Below are positions 15,320 through 22,145 of a DNA stretch of 22,494 bases, one piece after another. The stretch is from UBA2137 sp050251555 (GTDB taxonomy: Bacteria; Pseudomonadota; Alphaproteobacteria; Micavibrionales; Micavibrionaceae), in contig JBFWMN010000028.1 in assembly GCA_050251555.1 (NCBI GenBank), positions 1 through 22,494 on the forward strand, given 5' to 3'. The notes beneath the pieces were generated by a model, which saw nothing but the letters and a program-made list of their open reading frames with translations, was not told where the DNA came from and made no database searches. A program made the translations under genes and the position numbers. Numbering within the stretch: the first letter of the stretch is position 1; each line of letters begins with the position of its first letter.

Positions 15320-16548
15320 GTCGATTTCATTTTTTCTCTGGCAACAATTCCCATTAACAAAGCAAGCGGTATCCATGTATACAGCCACTCGGGATTGACG
15401 TTAATGAAAATTGTGCGCCCTGTCACTTGCCCGACAACCAGACCGAACAGAAAGAGTGCCATGGGATAACAAGCGACACGCGCCCGATGCAGACTTACGG
15501 CTTTACAAATTGCCAGCACCACCAGCCCTATCAAAATTCCCGCCCCGACAATTCCGCCATACAATAAGGCGCCTAACAAAATATTATGTGGGGAATTTTG
15601 CGCCGAGTTATACCTTGCATCGACAACAAAGCGGAATTTATGGGAAATCCCATATCCAAAAATCGGCTTTTCACGAATATAATCAAATGCCTGCATCCAA
15701 ATCTCATCGCGATGGGTCAGGCCACGCTCAACCAACATATGCACGAAATTCGGCATCAGGAATAAAGCGACCGCCCCGACAAGAAGCGCCACAATCCCCC
15801 CAATCAAAATTTTGCGATTGGGGCGCGAAAAGGTCATCACCAAAACAGAGGATACAAAACCGGCAATCGCTCCGCGCCCCCAAGTTACAAATAAGATAGC
15901 CATATTAAAGGCAAGAAGCAGCGGTCGAGAGATTTTGCAGGGAAGAATATCTTTTTTATAAAGAAGGATCAGCGAAACAACCGCCAGCGCCTCCCCCATT
16001 TTTGTAGAACGGGAAATACGTCCGAATCCCGTCAAACGATAAGGCGTAATCGCCGCCCCCGAATAGACCTGCCAGCCATAGGTCATGAGTGCAACTAAGG
16101 ATGAAAGCGTCACTCCGATAATAAGGGCGCGCAGCAAAGTCTTTTCATTTTGCTCGGACCCCATTGTCATAGCGGCAGCCGCAAAAACAAAAACACCGAT
16201 ACAAATTGCGGTTTTAACGGCGTGAAAAAGATTCTCTCCGCTCCAGCCGTTCACGAAAAAAACTGAGATGACGTTATAAAAAAGAAAGCCAACAAATAAG
16301 ATCGCAAGTTTCTGATTGGCTGCAAATACATCGCGCCCATAACGCCAGACAACGCCGATTAGAAAAATACCTGAGACATAAAGGACCATGCGGTGTGCGG
16401 CAGTGCCCAGAAAGCCGAAACTGAACATGAGCACGGTCAGGAAGATCAAAGCGGCGCGGTCACGCATGTCCATGTAAAGCCTGGTCAGCGACATAGACGT
16501 CGCCACCCTTGTTTCACCCTCATCCTTTTGCGCAATCGCATCTCGCAT
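15316..16548 (-). CDS. O-antigen polymerase/ligase-type membrane protein (Wzy/WaaL family)
   Basis: This 410-residue polytopic membrane protein has about eleven hydrophobic segments and a large periplasmic loop. Within that loop, ARYNSAQNSPHNILLGAL and GGIVGAGI match the Wzy_C core (H-N followed by a glycine-rich helix). Such proteins either polymerise repeat units (Wzy) or ligate polymer to an acceptor (WaaL). Beside a Wzx flippase, polymerase is the likelier role, but the sequence cannot settle it. The start is uncertain: 16548 gives an N-terminal tail without a good ribosome binding site, and the in-frame ATG at 16494 is an alternative. It heads a two-gene minus-strand operon with the acyltransferase-3 gene. 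Confidence 0.85.
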   Translation of the reverse strand: MRDAIAQKDEGETRVATSMSLTRLYMDMRDRAALIFLTVLMFSFGFLGTAAHRMVLYVSGIFLIGVVWRYGRDVFAANQKLAILFVGFLFYNVISVFFVNGWSGENLFHAVKTAICIGVFVFAAAAMTMGSEQNEKTLLRALIIGVTLSSLVALMTYGWQVYSGAAITPYRLTGFGRISRSTKMGEALAVVSLILLYKKDILPCKISRPLLLAFNMAILFVTWGRGAIAGFVSSVLVMTFSRPNRKILIGGIVALLVGAVALFLMPNFVHMLVERGLTHRDEIWMQAFDYIREKPIFGYGISHKFRFVVDARYNSAQNSPHNILLGALLYGGIVGAGILIGLVVLAICKAVSLHRARVACYPMALFLFGLVVGQVTGRTIFINVNPEWLYTWIPLALLMGIVAREKMKST

Positions 16549-16674
16549 GACTTAACGACTTACAATCTCCCGCGGCTTCTGTCCATGCCTGGGCATATGG
16601 CTTTCCCCACTTCAGTAAATATGCTTAAACAGAATCGGGGTTGTTTTTTGACAAAGTGATCTATCGGGGGGACT
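16549..16674. promoter_or_regulatory. Divergent intergenic region between polymerase and symporter genes
   Basis: These 126 bases must hold promoters for the minus-strand polymerase operon and the plus-strand symporter gene. No convincing pair of promoter hexamers was found. A 12-base inverted repeat, ATGCC-TG-GGCAT at 16585-16596, could be an operator. A G-rich ribosome binding site precedes the symporter ATG. Confidence 0.35.
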
Positions 16675-18150
16675 ATGGATACAAAAATTTTTGGAGCGAT
16701 TGCGCTTATCAGCCTGTATTTTATGGTGCTACTTATTTGTGTCGTACGCTCACGTTATAGCGAGACTGGCCGCATCGTACCAAGCGCCGAAGAATTTTTT
16801 CTGGCTTCGCGCTCTCTTAAGACACCCGTTCTGATCGCCACCTTTATTGGCACGCTGTTCTCGGCCTTTACAGTTGCGGGTGTGCCCTCCGCCGTCTATG
16901 CCAATGGGATTGCCGACTGGATATGGCTGATTGGCGGTGCCGCGATTATGGTGCTGGCACTTGCTCTCTTCTCGCGCTTTTTCTTTCGCCTGTCGCAAGG
17001 TAATAAGGACATCCTTTCCCCCATTGAGCTTGTTGCCAAACATTACCGCACCAAATCTCTGGGCGCTTTGCTGGCTGTCACAATCCTGATTTTCCTGACC
17101 CCTTACCTTGCGATCCAACTTGTCGGGATGGGGAAACTGTTGGAAGGCGTTTCGGGCGGAGCTATCGGCTATTTCGATGGCGTCGGCTTTATTATGGCGA
17201 TCATCCTGTTTTACCTGCTCTTCGGCGGCATGCGAGCTGTTGCCTATACCGATTATGTGCAAGCCGTCATGATCTTTGTCGGCATAATCGGGACGGTTAC
17301 CTTGTTTATCACCCATTATTTCGGCGACCTCCCTGCGATGATTGCCGCAGTCAAAGAAAAAGCCCCGCAGCAATTCAACCCGATGGGCAATCATAACCAG
17401 TACACCGTTCCTTTATTGATCTCGAATATGTTTTTCATCGGCCTTCTTGTGGTCTCTCAGCCGCAGCTCCTGACCCGCCTGATGATGGCAGAGAAAGAAC
17501 GCCAAATTCATCTGATCGTGATTGTTTCCGCACTCTGTATGGTGATCGGTTATGGCGGTGGCGCGTTGCTGGGGCTTGGCGGATCGGTTGTTTTTCCCGA
17601 CCTTCCCGAAGCAAATCTTCTTCCCGGAAAAATCATGAGTGCGATGATGGACCTGCATCTTTTCGGTCTGGTAACGGCAGGGTTTTTGTTGATCGGCGTA
17701 ATTTCCGCCAGTATGTCCACTGCCGACTCGCTCCTTATTGCTATCGGACAGCTTTTTATCCGCGATATCGCCAGACCTTATATCAAACTGACCCCTGAAA
17801 AGCAGGTGAAGCTTGCCAAGCTTTTGATGATTGTCGTTTTAGGCATTGCCTTCTTACTCGGGATCAAGCCGCCGCCTGTCATGATTGATCTGGCCTCCTA
17901 TTCCTTTATGGGTACGTCTATCCTCGCGCCGATTGTCCTTGCCTCACTGTCAGAAAAATGGCGCAACAAAACGGCGGCCTTTCTGGCGGTTCTGCTTGGC
18001 GAAGGGGCGTTCATCCTGCTGATGGTCATGGGCATCAAACCGTTTGGTTTCCATGCCTCGTTCGCGGCACTTGCCATCAGTACCGTAATTGTCATACTGG
18101 GTTATATGGCGAAGAAAGCGGGCCTGACGAAAACAAGAAAAACCGCCTGA
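16675..18150 (+). CDS. Sodium:solute symporter (SSS family)
   Basis: This 491-residue inner-membrane protein has about thirteen transmembrane helices, matching the solute:sodium symporter family in length. The N-terminal region contains EEFFLASRSLKTP and a TVAGVPSAVYANGIADW segment typical of the first helices of the five-helix repeat. The segment SASMSTADS (344-352) lies where this family places its sodium-binding Ser/Thr residues, and is followed by an IRDIARPYI cytoplasmic motif. The substrate cannot be predicted. It is divergent from the polymerase gene and is followed after 23 bases by a small anchored protein gene, probably co-transcribed. A role in supplying a precursor for the polysaccharide would be speculation. 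Confidence 0.9.
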   Translation: MDTKIFGAIALISLYFMVLLICVVRSRYSETGRIVPSAEEFFLASRSLKTPVLIATFIGTLFSAFTVAGVPSAVYANGIADWIWLIGGAAIMVLALALFSRFFFRLSQGNKDILSPIELVAKHYRTKSLGALLAVTILIFLTPYLAIQLVGMGKLLEGVSGGAIGYFDGVGFIMAIILFYLLFGGMRAVAYTDYVQAVMIFVGIIGTVTLFITHYFGDLPAMIAAVKEKAPQQFNPMGNHNQYTVPLLISNMFFIGLLVVSQPQLLTRLMMAEKERQIHLIVIVSALCMVIGYGGGALLGLGGSVVFPDLPEANLLPGKIMSAMMDLHLFGLVTAGFLLIGVISASMSTADSLLIAIGQLFIRDIARPYIKLTPEKQVKLAKLLMIVVLGIAFLLGIKPPPVMIDLASYSFMGTSILAPIVLASLSEKWRNKTAAFLAVLLGEGAFILLMVMGIKPFGFHASFAALAISTVIVILGYMAKKAGLTKTRKTA

Positions 18151-18173
18151 AACCGGAAATGGCAAGGACCACA

Positions 18174-18722
18174 ATGAAATATAAAAAACCACTCATTCTG
18201 CTCGGTATTCTGGCCCTGATTTGCCTTGCCGCCTTCGGCTGGGATTTTTATATGCGCCAAAGCTGGGACGACCATATCACCAGCAACACCCCCCACCATA
18301 TCTATAAGACCGAAACGGGTCGTGCCGGAGGTGTTCCATTGACACCCGAACAAATCATCGCCACACCCGAGCTCTACAAACGCCCGTTAGAGATTGTTCA
18401 AAACGGCACAAACACTTACACATGGGTCAGTAATGACAATATCGAACTGACCCGTACCAATGAAGAAGATGGCGGCTTGAAATGGTTTGTTTTCAAACCC
18501 GCTGACGGCAGTGCGGAAATCCGTATTCTGGCAAACGGTAATGTCGGGAATGCGGCCTCAGGTGCCAATAGCTGTTATGCGGGGCTCATGCAGGGAAATA
18601 TCAAAATCACCTATAAAGGCGGCCCGAACGGCGACCTCACAACAGCCGCCGACACTTATGTCTATACCGGCCCCGAACAATATATCCAGTGTAACAGCTC
18701 CAGAATCCTCAGTTTCTTTTAA
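18174..18722 (+). CDS. Small membrane-anchored or exported protein of unknown function
   Basis: This 182-residue protein is not recognised. It begins with basic residues and one hydrophobic segment (about 6-24), suggesting a signal anchor or uncleaved signal peptide with the rest outside the cytoplasm. The remainder is polar and looks beta-rich (TYTWVSNDNIELTR, KITYKGGPNGDL). It has two cysteines, one in NSCYAG and one in QYIQC near the C-terminus, that could form a disulphide. The reading frame is open further upstream inside the symporter gene, but the start at 18174 has an AAGGA ribosome binding site 5 bases before it and places the hydrophobic segment at the N-terminus. It probably shares a transcript with the symporter. 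No terminator is evident after it. Confidence 0.7.
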   Translation: MKYKKPLILLGILALICLAAFGWDFYMRQSWDDHITSNTPHHIYKTETGRAGGVPLTPEQIIATPELYKRPLEIVQNGTNTYTWVSNDNIELTRTNEEDGGLKWFVFKPADGSAEIRILANGNVGNAASGANSCYAGLMQGNIKITYKGGPNGDLTTAADTYVYTGPEQYIQCNSSRILSFF

Positions 18723-18755
18723 GCTTTATCTGATTTTGATAGCCGTCATCGAAAT

Positions 18756-18784
18756 TTGACATTTCTTTTGCCTTATGCTTTAAT
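18756..18784 (+). promoter_or_regulatory. Strong sigma-70-type promoter with extended -10, upstream of the winged-helix/nucleotidyltransferase pair
   Basis: TTGACA (18756-18761) is a perfect -35 hexamer. After a 17-base spacer comes TTTAAT (18779-18784), five of six matches to TATAAT, preceded by TG at the extended -10 position. Transcription should begin near 18791. It gives the following gene pair, and the fused relaxase reading frame, their own promoter independent of the symporter operon. Confidence 0.7.
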
Positions 18785-18816
18785 GTCCTTAGTCCATGGA
18801 CAGAGGACATTTAGAT

Positions 18817-19374
18817 ATGAAGAGCCAAGACATCATCCTTATTCTGAAGTTTATTCAGCTTGAACAACAGATTTCCTATGACGAGATACCCTATTGGCAA
18901 TCCGATTCCCCTTACGCTGTGCGCAATTTGGCGGGGGAACTAGGCATCAGTAAAAGCGAAATCAGCGCCTCTATACAGCGCAGCATATCCTCGGGGCTAG
19001 CAATCAGAACTCGATCGGATACAGCCATATTGATACCTCACAATGAGTTTTTTAAGTTCATTATTTATGGCCTAAAATATGCCTTTCCCGTAAAACCAGG
19101 GGCAATAAAGCGCGGCATCCCGACAGCTCACTCCGCACCGGTCTTCAAGGAAAAGCTTCTGAGTGGCGGCGAAGATAAATATGTTTGGCCGCACGCGTTA
19201 GGCCAAGAAAAAGGCGAGGCCATAGAACCTTTATTTAAAAGCGTTCCAGAAACGGCATTAAAAAATCAGTTTTTATATGACTGTCTGGCCCTGATTGATG
19301 CAATCCGCGTTGGTAAGCAGCGTGAAACAGCGGTCGCAAAAGATCTCTTGGCCGAGAGAATTTTTCCGCAATGA
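18817..19374 (+). CDS. Winged-helix DNA-binding protein paired with a nucleotidyltransferase (putative regulator/antitoxin)
   Basis: This 185-residue protein has an N-terminal helix-turn-helix: NLAGELGISKSEISASIQRS (37-56) gives the two helices, and GLAIRTRSDTAILI resembles the wing of MarR-like folds. The C-terminal half contains HNEFFKFIIYGLKYAFPV, RGIPTAHSAP, GEAIEPLF and a LYDCLALIDAIRVGKQRE helix. From memory these are conserved in a family of small HTH proteins found next to AbiEii-like nucleotidyltransferases. The start at 18817 has AGAGGA 9 bases upstream. The earlier ATG at 18796 would leave an almost leaderless transcript. The stop overlaps the next start by 4 bases (ATGA), so the two are coupled. 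It may repress its own promoter and neutralise the partner, by analogy with AbiEi; no direct evidence is visible. Confidence 0.7.
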   Translation: MKSQDIILILKFIQLEQQISYDEIPYWQSDSPYAVRNLAGELGISKSEISASIQRSISSGLAIRTRSDTAILIPHNEFFKFIIYGLKYAFPVKPGAIKRGIPTAHSAPVFKEKLLSGGEDKYVWPHALGQEKGEAIEPLFKSVPETALKNQFLYDCLALIDAIRVGKQRETAVAKDLLAERIFPQ

Positions 19375-21194
19375 CCAGTATATCCATTGCCTCTCTTCTA
19401 ACGCAGATGCTGGAAACCGTGGCAGAAGCCCTCGGTCCAGATTTGCGTCAGCAACTGGTTTTTGTAGGAGGATGTACGACAGCCCTGTTTATTACAGATC
19501 CTATTACCCTCAAAGATGTGCGTGCCACACAAGACATTGATCTGATTGTGGACATTACGGGCATAAGCGACTGGCATAATTTAGAGCAAACTTTAAGCGA
19601 AAGAGGGTTTCATCCTTCGCCTAAAGATAATCTAACATGCCGTAAGCGATTAGGGCCGCTCACTGTCGATTTCATGCCAGATGACGCCCGCATATTGGGT
19701 TTTACCAATCGTTGGTACAGGCAAGGAATAGAGACATCTCTAACCCATCATCTCCCAAATGGTTTGGAGATACGGTGCCTTACGCCGCCGCTTTTTATCG
19801 CGACAAAACTGGAAGCGTATCTGGGACGCGGAAATCACGATCTGCTGGGAAGTAAGGATATCGAAGATATTTTCCTGCTGATTGACGGTCGCGCAGAGCT
19901 TGCAGATGAAATACGTAACGCCAATCCTGATGTCAGAGCGTATATCGCCCAACAATTTGCAGCCTTGGAGAATAATAGGCGCGAGTTAGACATGTTTATT
20001 GAAGGGAACATCAGGGGGGTGCAGGCGATGGCCAAGGGGACGCGCTGCAAGCAGTATCTCTTTTCGGTCTCCCTCAATCCTCCCGAAACCGAAAACGTAG
20101 CCATTGAGGTCTTTGAGGGTGCGCTCGCCTCCATCGAGGAGAAGCTAGGTCTGCAAGGTCAGCCCCGCATGGTGGTCTTCCACGAAAAGGAAGGCCGCCG
20201 CCATGCGCATGCGGTCTGGTCACGCATTGATGCCGAAACCATGACTGCCAAACAGCTCTCCTTCTTCAAATCCAAGCTGCGCGAAGTCTCGAAGCAGCTC
20301 TATCTCGAAAACGGTTGGAAAATGCCGTCCGGCCTGATGGACAGCAAGGCACGCGATCCGCGTAATTTCACGCTGGACGAATGGCAGCAGGCCAAGCGCG
20401 CAGGACTGGATGCCAAGTCCGTCAAAGGGATTGCCCAGGAATGCTGGGCGGTCTCCGACAATGCCCAAACCTTTGCTCACGCGCTCGAAGAGCGCGGCCT
20501 GTATCTGGCGAAGGGTGACAGGCGCTCTCATGTCGCCGTCACCTATGAAGGCGAGGTCTTCGCCCTCTCGCGTCTGATTGGCGTGAAAGCGAAGGATGTG
20601 ACAGCACGCCTCGGCAAGGCGGATGCCTTGCGCAGTGTCGAGGAAACCAAGGCGCATATTGCGAACGCCATCGCGCCGCGCCTCGATGGCTTCCTTCAAG
20701 AAGCCAAGCGGATGGCGCGGGATGCGCTGAAACCGCTCGTCGAGAAGAAGAAGGAACTGCGACGGGCGCATGCTGAAGAGCGTCAGCGCATGGCCAAAGG
20801 CCAGCGCGAGCGGTGGCAGCGCGAGACCAAAGAGCGGGCAAGTCGTCTGCGAACGGGTGTTCGGGGCCTATGGGATCGCCTGACGGGCGATCACGCCAAG
20901 ATGGTCAAGAAGAACGAGTTCGAGGCCTATCACGCGCTGCGCCGCGACCGCGATCAGCGTCAGGCCATGCTGAATGCTCAACATGCCGAACGTCGCAAGC
21001 TGCAAGAGCAGATCAAACAGACCCGCGAGCGTCATGCGCGGCAGATTTTAAGCCTACACAATCAGGCAGCCAATTATCGCCTCATGCGGGATGGCAGCCA
21101 GCAAACGATCCGTAGCGAATTTTCGCGGAGTGCAGGGCAAGCGAGGGAGCAATCCCGAAGCGTCCCAACGCGCGGGCTTGAACTCGGTCGGTAG
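19371..21194 (+). CDS. Chimaeric protein: AbiEii-like nucleotidyltransferase fused in frame to a 5'-truncated relaxase
   Basis: One uninterrupted 607-residue reading frame joins two unrelated proteins. Residues 1 to about 213 are a nucleotidyltransferase: VGGCTTAL (32-39), TQDIDLIVD with Asp55 and Asp57, a third acidic position at Asp100 (TVDFMP), and PPLFIATKLEA (139-149). Related proteins appear to end some 30 residues later, so its C-terminus is trimmed. From about residue 216 it is a mobilisation relaxase: GTRCKQYLFSVSLNPPE, FHEKEGRRHAHAVWSRID with the metal-binding His278 and His280, then RDPRNFTLDEWQQAKR and a long charged coiled-coil tail. The usual relaxase N-terminus of about 50 residues, beginning MILK-like, is missing. 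Base composition shifts from A/T-richer to clearly G/C-richer at the join. Whether the full chimaera is made is unknown. Confidence 0.8.
   Translation: MTSISIASLLTQMLETVAEALGPDLRQQLVFVGGCTTALFITDPITLKDVRATQDIDLIVDITGISDWHNLEQTLSERGFHPSPKDNLTCRKRLGPLTVDFMPDDARILGFTNRWYRQGIETSLTHHLPNGLEIRCLTPPLFIATKLEAYLGRGNHDLLGSKDIEDIFLLIDGRAELADEIRNANPDVRAYIAQQFAALENNRRELDMFIEGNIRGVQAMAKGTRCKQYLFSVSLNPPETENVAIEVFEGALASIEEKLGLQGQPRMVVFHEKEGRRHAHAVWSRIDAETMTAKQLSFFKSKLREVSKQLYLENGWKMPSGLMDSKARDPRNFTLDEWQQAKRAGLDAKSVKGIAQECWAVSDNAQTFAHALEERGLYLAKGDRRSHVAVTYEGEVFALSRLIGVKAKDVTARLGKADALRSVEETKAHIANAIAPRLDGFLQEAKRMARDALKPLVEKKKELRRAHAEERQRMAKGQRERWQRETKERASRLRTGVRGLWDRLTGDHAKMVKKNEFEAYHALRRDRDQRQAMLNAQHAERRKLQEQIKQTRERHARQILSLHNQAANYRLMRDGSQQTIRSEFSRSAGQAREQSRSVPTRGLELGR
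20016..21194 (+). pseudogene. Relaxase (MobA/VirD2-like) remnant lacking its N-terminus
   Basis: This is the relaxase-derived part of the chimaera. It keeps the HxHxxxxR metal-binding motif (HAHAVWSR, starting at codon 20202) and the full C-terminal region. It has lost the region that normally precedes the RGTRCKQ-like segment, including the N-terminal end of the nuclease fold. Nicking activity is therefore doubtful. GTG at 20019 and ATG at 20028 could serve as internal starts, but no convincing ribosome binding site was identified for either. Relaxases of this family are common on alphaproteobacterial mobilisable elements. Its presence marks the DNA to the right of about 20015 as mobile-element derived. 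Confidence 0.7.
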
Positions 21195-21476
21195 TCTCGA
21201 AACGGTAAGCGCTGAGCTGGCGCTCGCTACTCCCAAGCCTTTCAGCCTGAACGGTCTCCTCCCCAGCGGTTTTCTCTTTCCCCAAACACGGTTGCCGCGT
21301 TGTTACCTAAGCCGGAGCTTCTAATCCGATTCCCGTGACGGTCGAGATGCAAGGCTTAAAGCCTTCTCCAGGCGTCCTTCCGATTGCGGGCAATGCATCT
21401 GTCAGAGCCTCGAATTTCATCACTCCTCCCGTAACGCGGCCCGTGGTGGGCGGCGAAAACGCCAAGGGAGGAAGCC
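21195..21476. other. Non-coding stretch after the relaxase, with inverted repeats
   Basis: No convincing gene lies here on either strand; the open frames that cross it run from or into neighbouring genes. It contains a 15-base palindrome, AAGGCTT-A-AAGCCTT at 21351-21365, and a shorter repeat AGCGC/GCGCT at 21208-21224. Its right end forms the leader of the 59-residue gene. An origin of transfer is possible beside a relaxase gene, but no known nick site could be recognised. Confidence 0.4.
21424..21472 (+). promoter_or_regulatory. Inverted repeat able to sequester the ribosome binding site of the 59-residue gene
   Basis: TCCTCCC (21424-21430) is perfectly complementary to GGGAGGA (21466-21472), the ribosome binding site 4 bases before the ATG at 21477. 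A second small stem, GCCC (21439-21442) with GGGC (21448-21451), sits inside. In RNA this would hide the ribosome binding site and could restrict translation. Alternatively it may act as DNA structure near an origin of transfer. Confidence 0.45.
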
Positions 21477-21656
21477 ATGTCCCGACTGACGAAGGACGGC
21501 TTGAAAGCCAAAAGCGAGGCCCAGCTTCGCGACCTGTTCCAGCGAGCTACGCGCGAGATTGCAAGCCAACGTCGTTCGAGTGCCGCATTCAAAGATGCCT
21601 CAATTGCACTGCATCTACTCCGAGAAGAAATCGCAGCGCGGGAACCCAATCTCTAA
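21477..21656 (+). CDS. Small charged helical protein, 59 residues, downstream of the relaxase
   Basis: The reading frame begins at ATG 21477 after a strong GGGAGGA ribosome binding site and ends at TAA 21654-21656. The protein is not recognised. It is rich in Arg, Lys, Glu and Ala (LKAKSEAQLRDLF, LHLLREEIAAREP) and should be largely alpha-helical. Codon use is G/C-rich like the relaxase tail. Its position suggests a small accessory gene of the same mobilisable element, but no function can be assigned. Its stop overlaps the stop of the convergent minus-strand gene by 4 bases. Confidence 0.6.
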   Translation: MSRLTKDGLKAKSEAQLRDLFQRATREIASQRRSSAAFKDASIALHLLREEIAAREPNL

Positions 21657-21955
21657 AACTGATCGGCTTCTGGGAAATCCTCGTATCCCGCATACATCGC
21701 ATAGCCTGCATAGCCCGCATAACGTGCATACCCCGCTCGGCGGCCATACGGGGTGAAGGCGCCTTGTCTGTAAGAGGCTTTTCCTGAATGTCGGATCAAA
21801 CGATCTTCATTCATTACTTCGCCTAAATAGCTTCCATCACTGGCGTAAACTTCTTCTCCGAAAAAACGTCCAACATGTTTACCGCTATAGGTCCATAGGT
21901 CGTCCCCATCGCGATATCCAAAACAGGAACCGCCCCAATTCCAAAGCCAATCCAT
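21653..21955 (-). CDS. 4-fold beta flower protein with a Gly/Tyr/Ala-rich tail
   Basis: This 100-residue protein matches, by recollection, the '4-fold beta flower' family of small all-beta proteins of unknown function. The family repeat pattern is visible as LWNWGGSCFGYRDGDDLW, YSGKHVGRFFGEEVY and ASDGSYLGEV, in which each unit ends in an aromatic or Gly-rich turn. The C-terminal third is low-complexity: Tyr-Ala-Gly units in RRAGYARYAGYAGYA and onward to an acidic end. The start at 21955 is preferred because AAGGG lies 6 bases upstream; a TTG at 21970 would add five residues. Base composition of the leader is A/T-rich, unlike the Fic gene upstream, so it may have a separate origin. Confidence 0.7.
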   Translation of the reverse strand: MDWLWNWGGSCFGYRDGDDLWTYSGKHVGRFFGEEVYASDGSYLGEVMNEDRLIRHSGKASYRQGAFTPYGRRAGYARYAGYAGYAMYAGYEDFPEADQF

Positions 21956-21978
21956 ACCTCGCCCTTCCAATTAGATTT

Positions 21979-22014
21979 ATTGTATAATTTACCGCGTTTA
22001 GATCGCCCGATCAA
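21979..22014 (-). promoter_or_regulatory. Possible weak promoter for the beta flower gene, within a 190-base gap
   Basis: On the minus strand TTGATC (22009-22014) is followed after 17 bases by TAAATT (21986-21991), and TACAAT lies just downstream (21979-21984, five of six matches to the -10 consensus). The pairing is imperfect. The rest of the gap (22015-22145) shows open frames on the minus strand but no recognisable protein. Confidence 0.3.
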
Positions 22015-22145
22015 TTGTTTGCCCATAGACCGCTTGAGGCAGTCCCTTTCTCGGGCATTTTGCGCATTGCGATGCGTCCATCGAACGGAAGTACTTACCC
22101 GTTGGCTGTAATGCAGTTTTCGCAGCGGCCTTAAACCCGAAGGGC

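Noticed and set aside
15320..15388. The longer start at 15388 for the acyltransferase-3 gene
   Set aside because: The added residues are not family-like and overlap the polymerase gene; the ATGA overlap at 15316-15319 is the usual operon junction in this locus.
16648..16653. A perfect TTGACA just upstream of the symporter gene as its -35 box
   Set aside because: It lies only 21 bases before the ATG, so the -10 box would fall at about the start of the coding sequence, and no TATAAT-like hexamer is found there.
17958..18173. An upstream extension of the 182-residue protein into the symporter gene
   Set aside because: The extension is an out-of-frame reading of symporter codons, and the ATG at 18174 has a clear ribosome binding site before the hydrophobic N-terminus.
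21670..21740. Short repeats resembling a CRISPR or tandem array
   Set aside because: The repeats are in phase with codons for the Tyr-Ala-Gly tail of the beta flower protein and have no spacer structure.
21335..21787. A 150-residue plus-strand open frame after the relaxase
   Set aside because: It overlaps the 59-residue gene, which has a strong ribosome binding site, and runs antisense through the beta flower gene. Its composition looks like chance.
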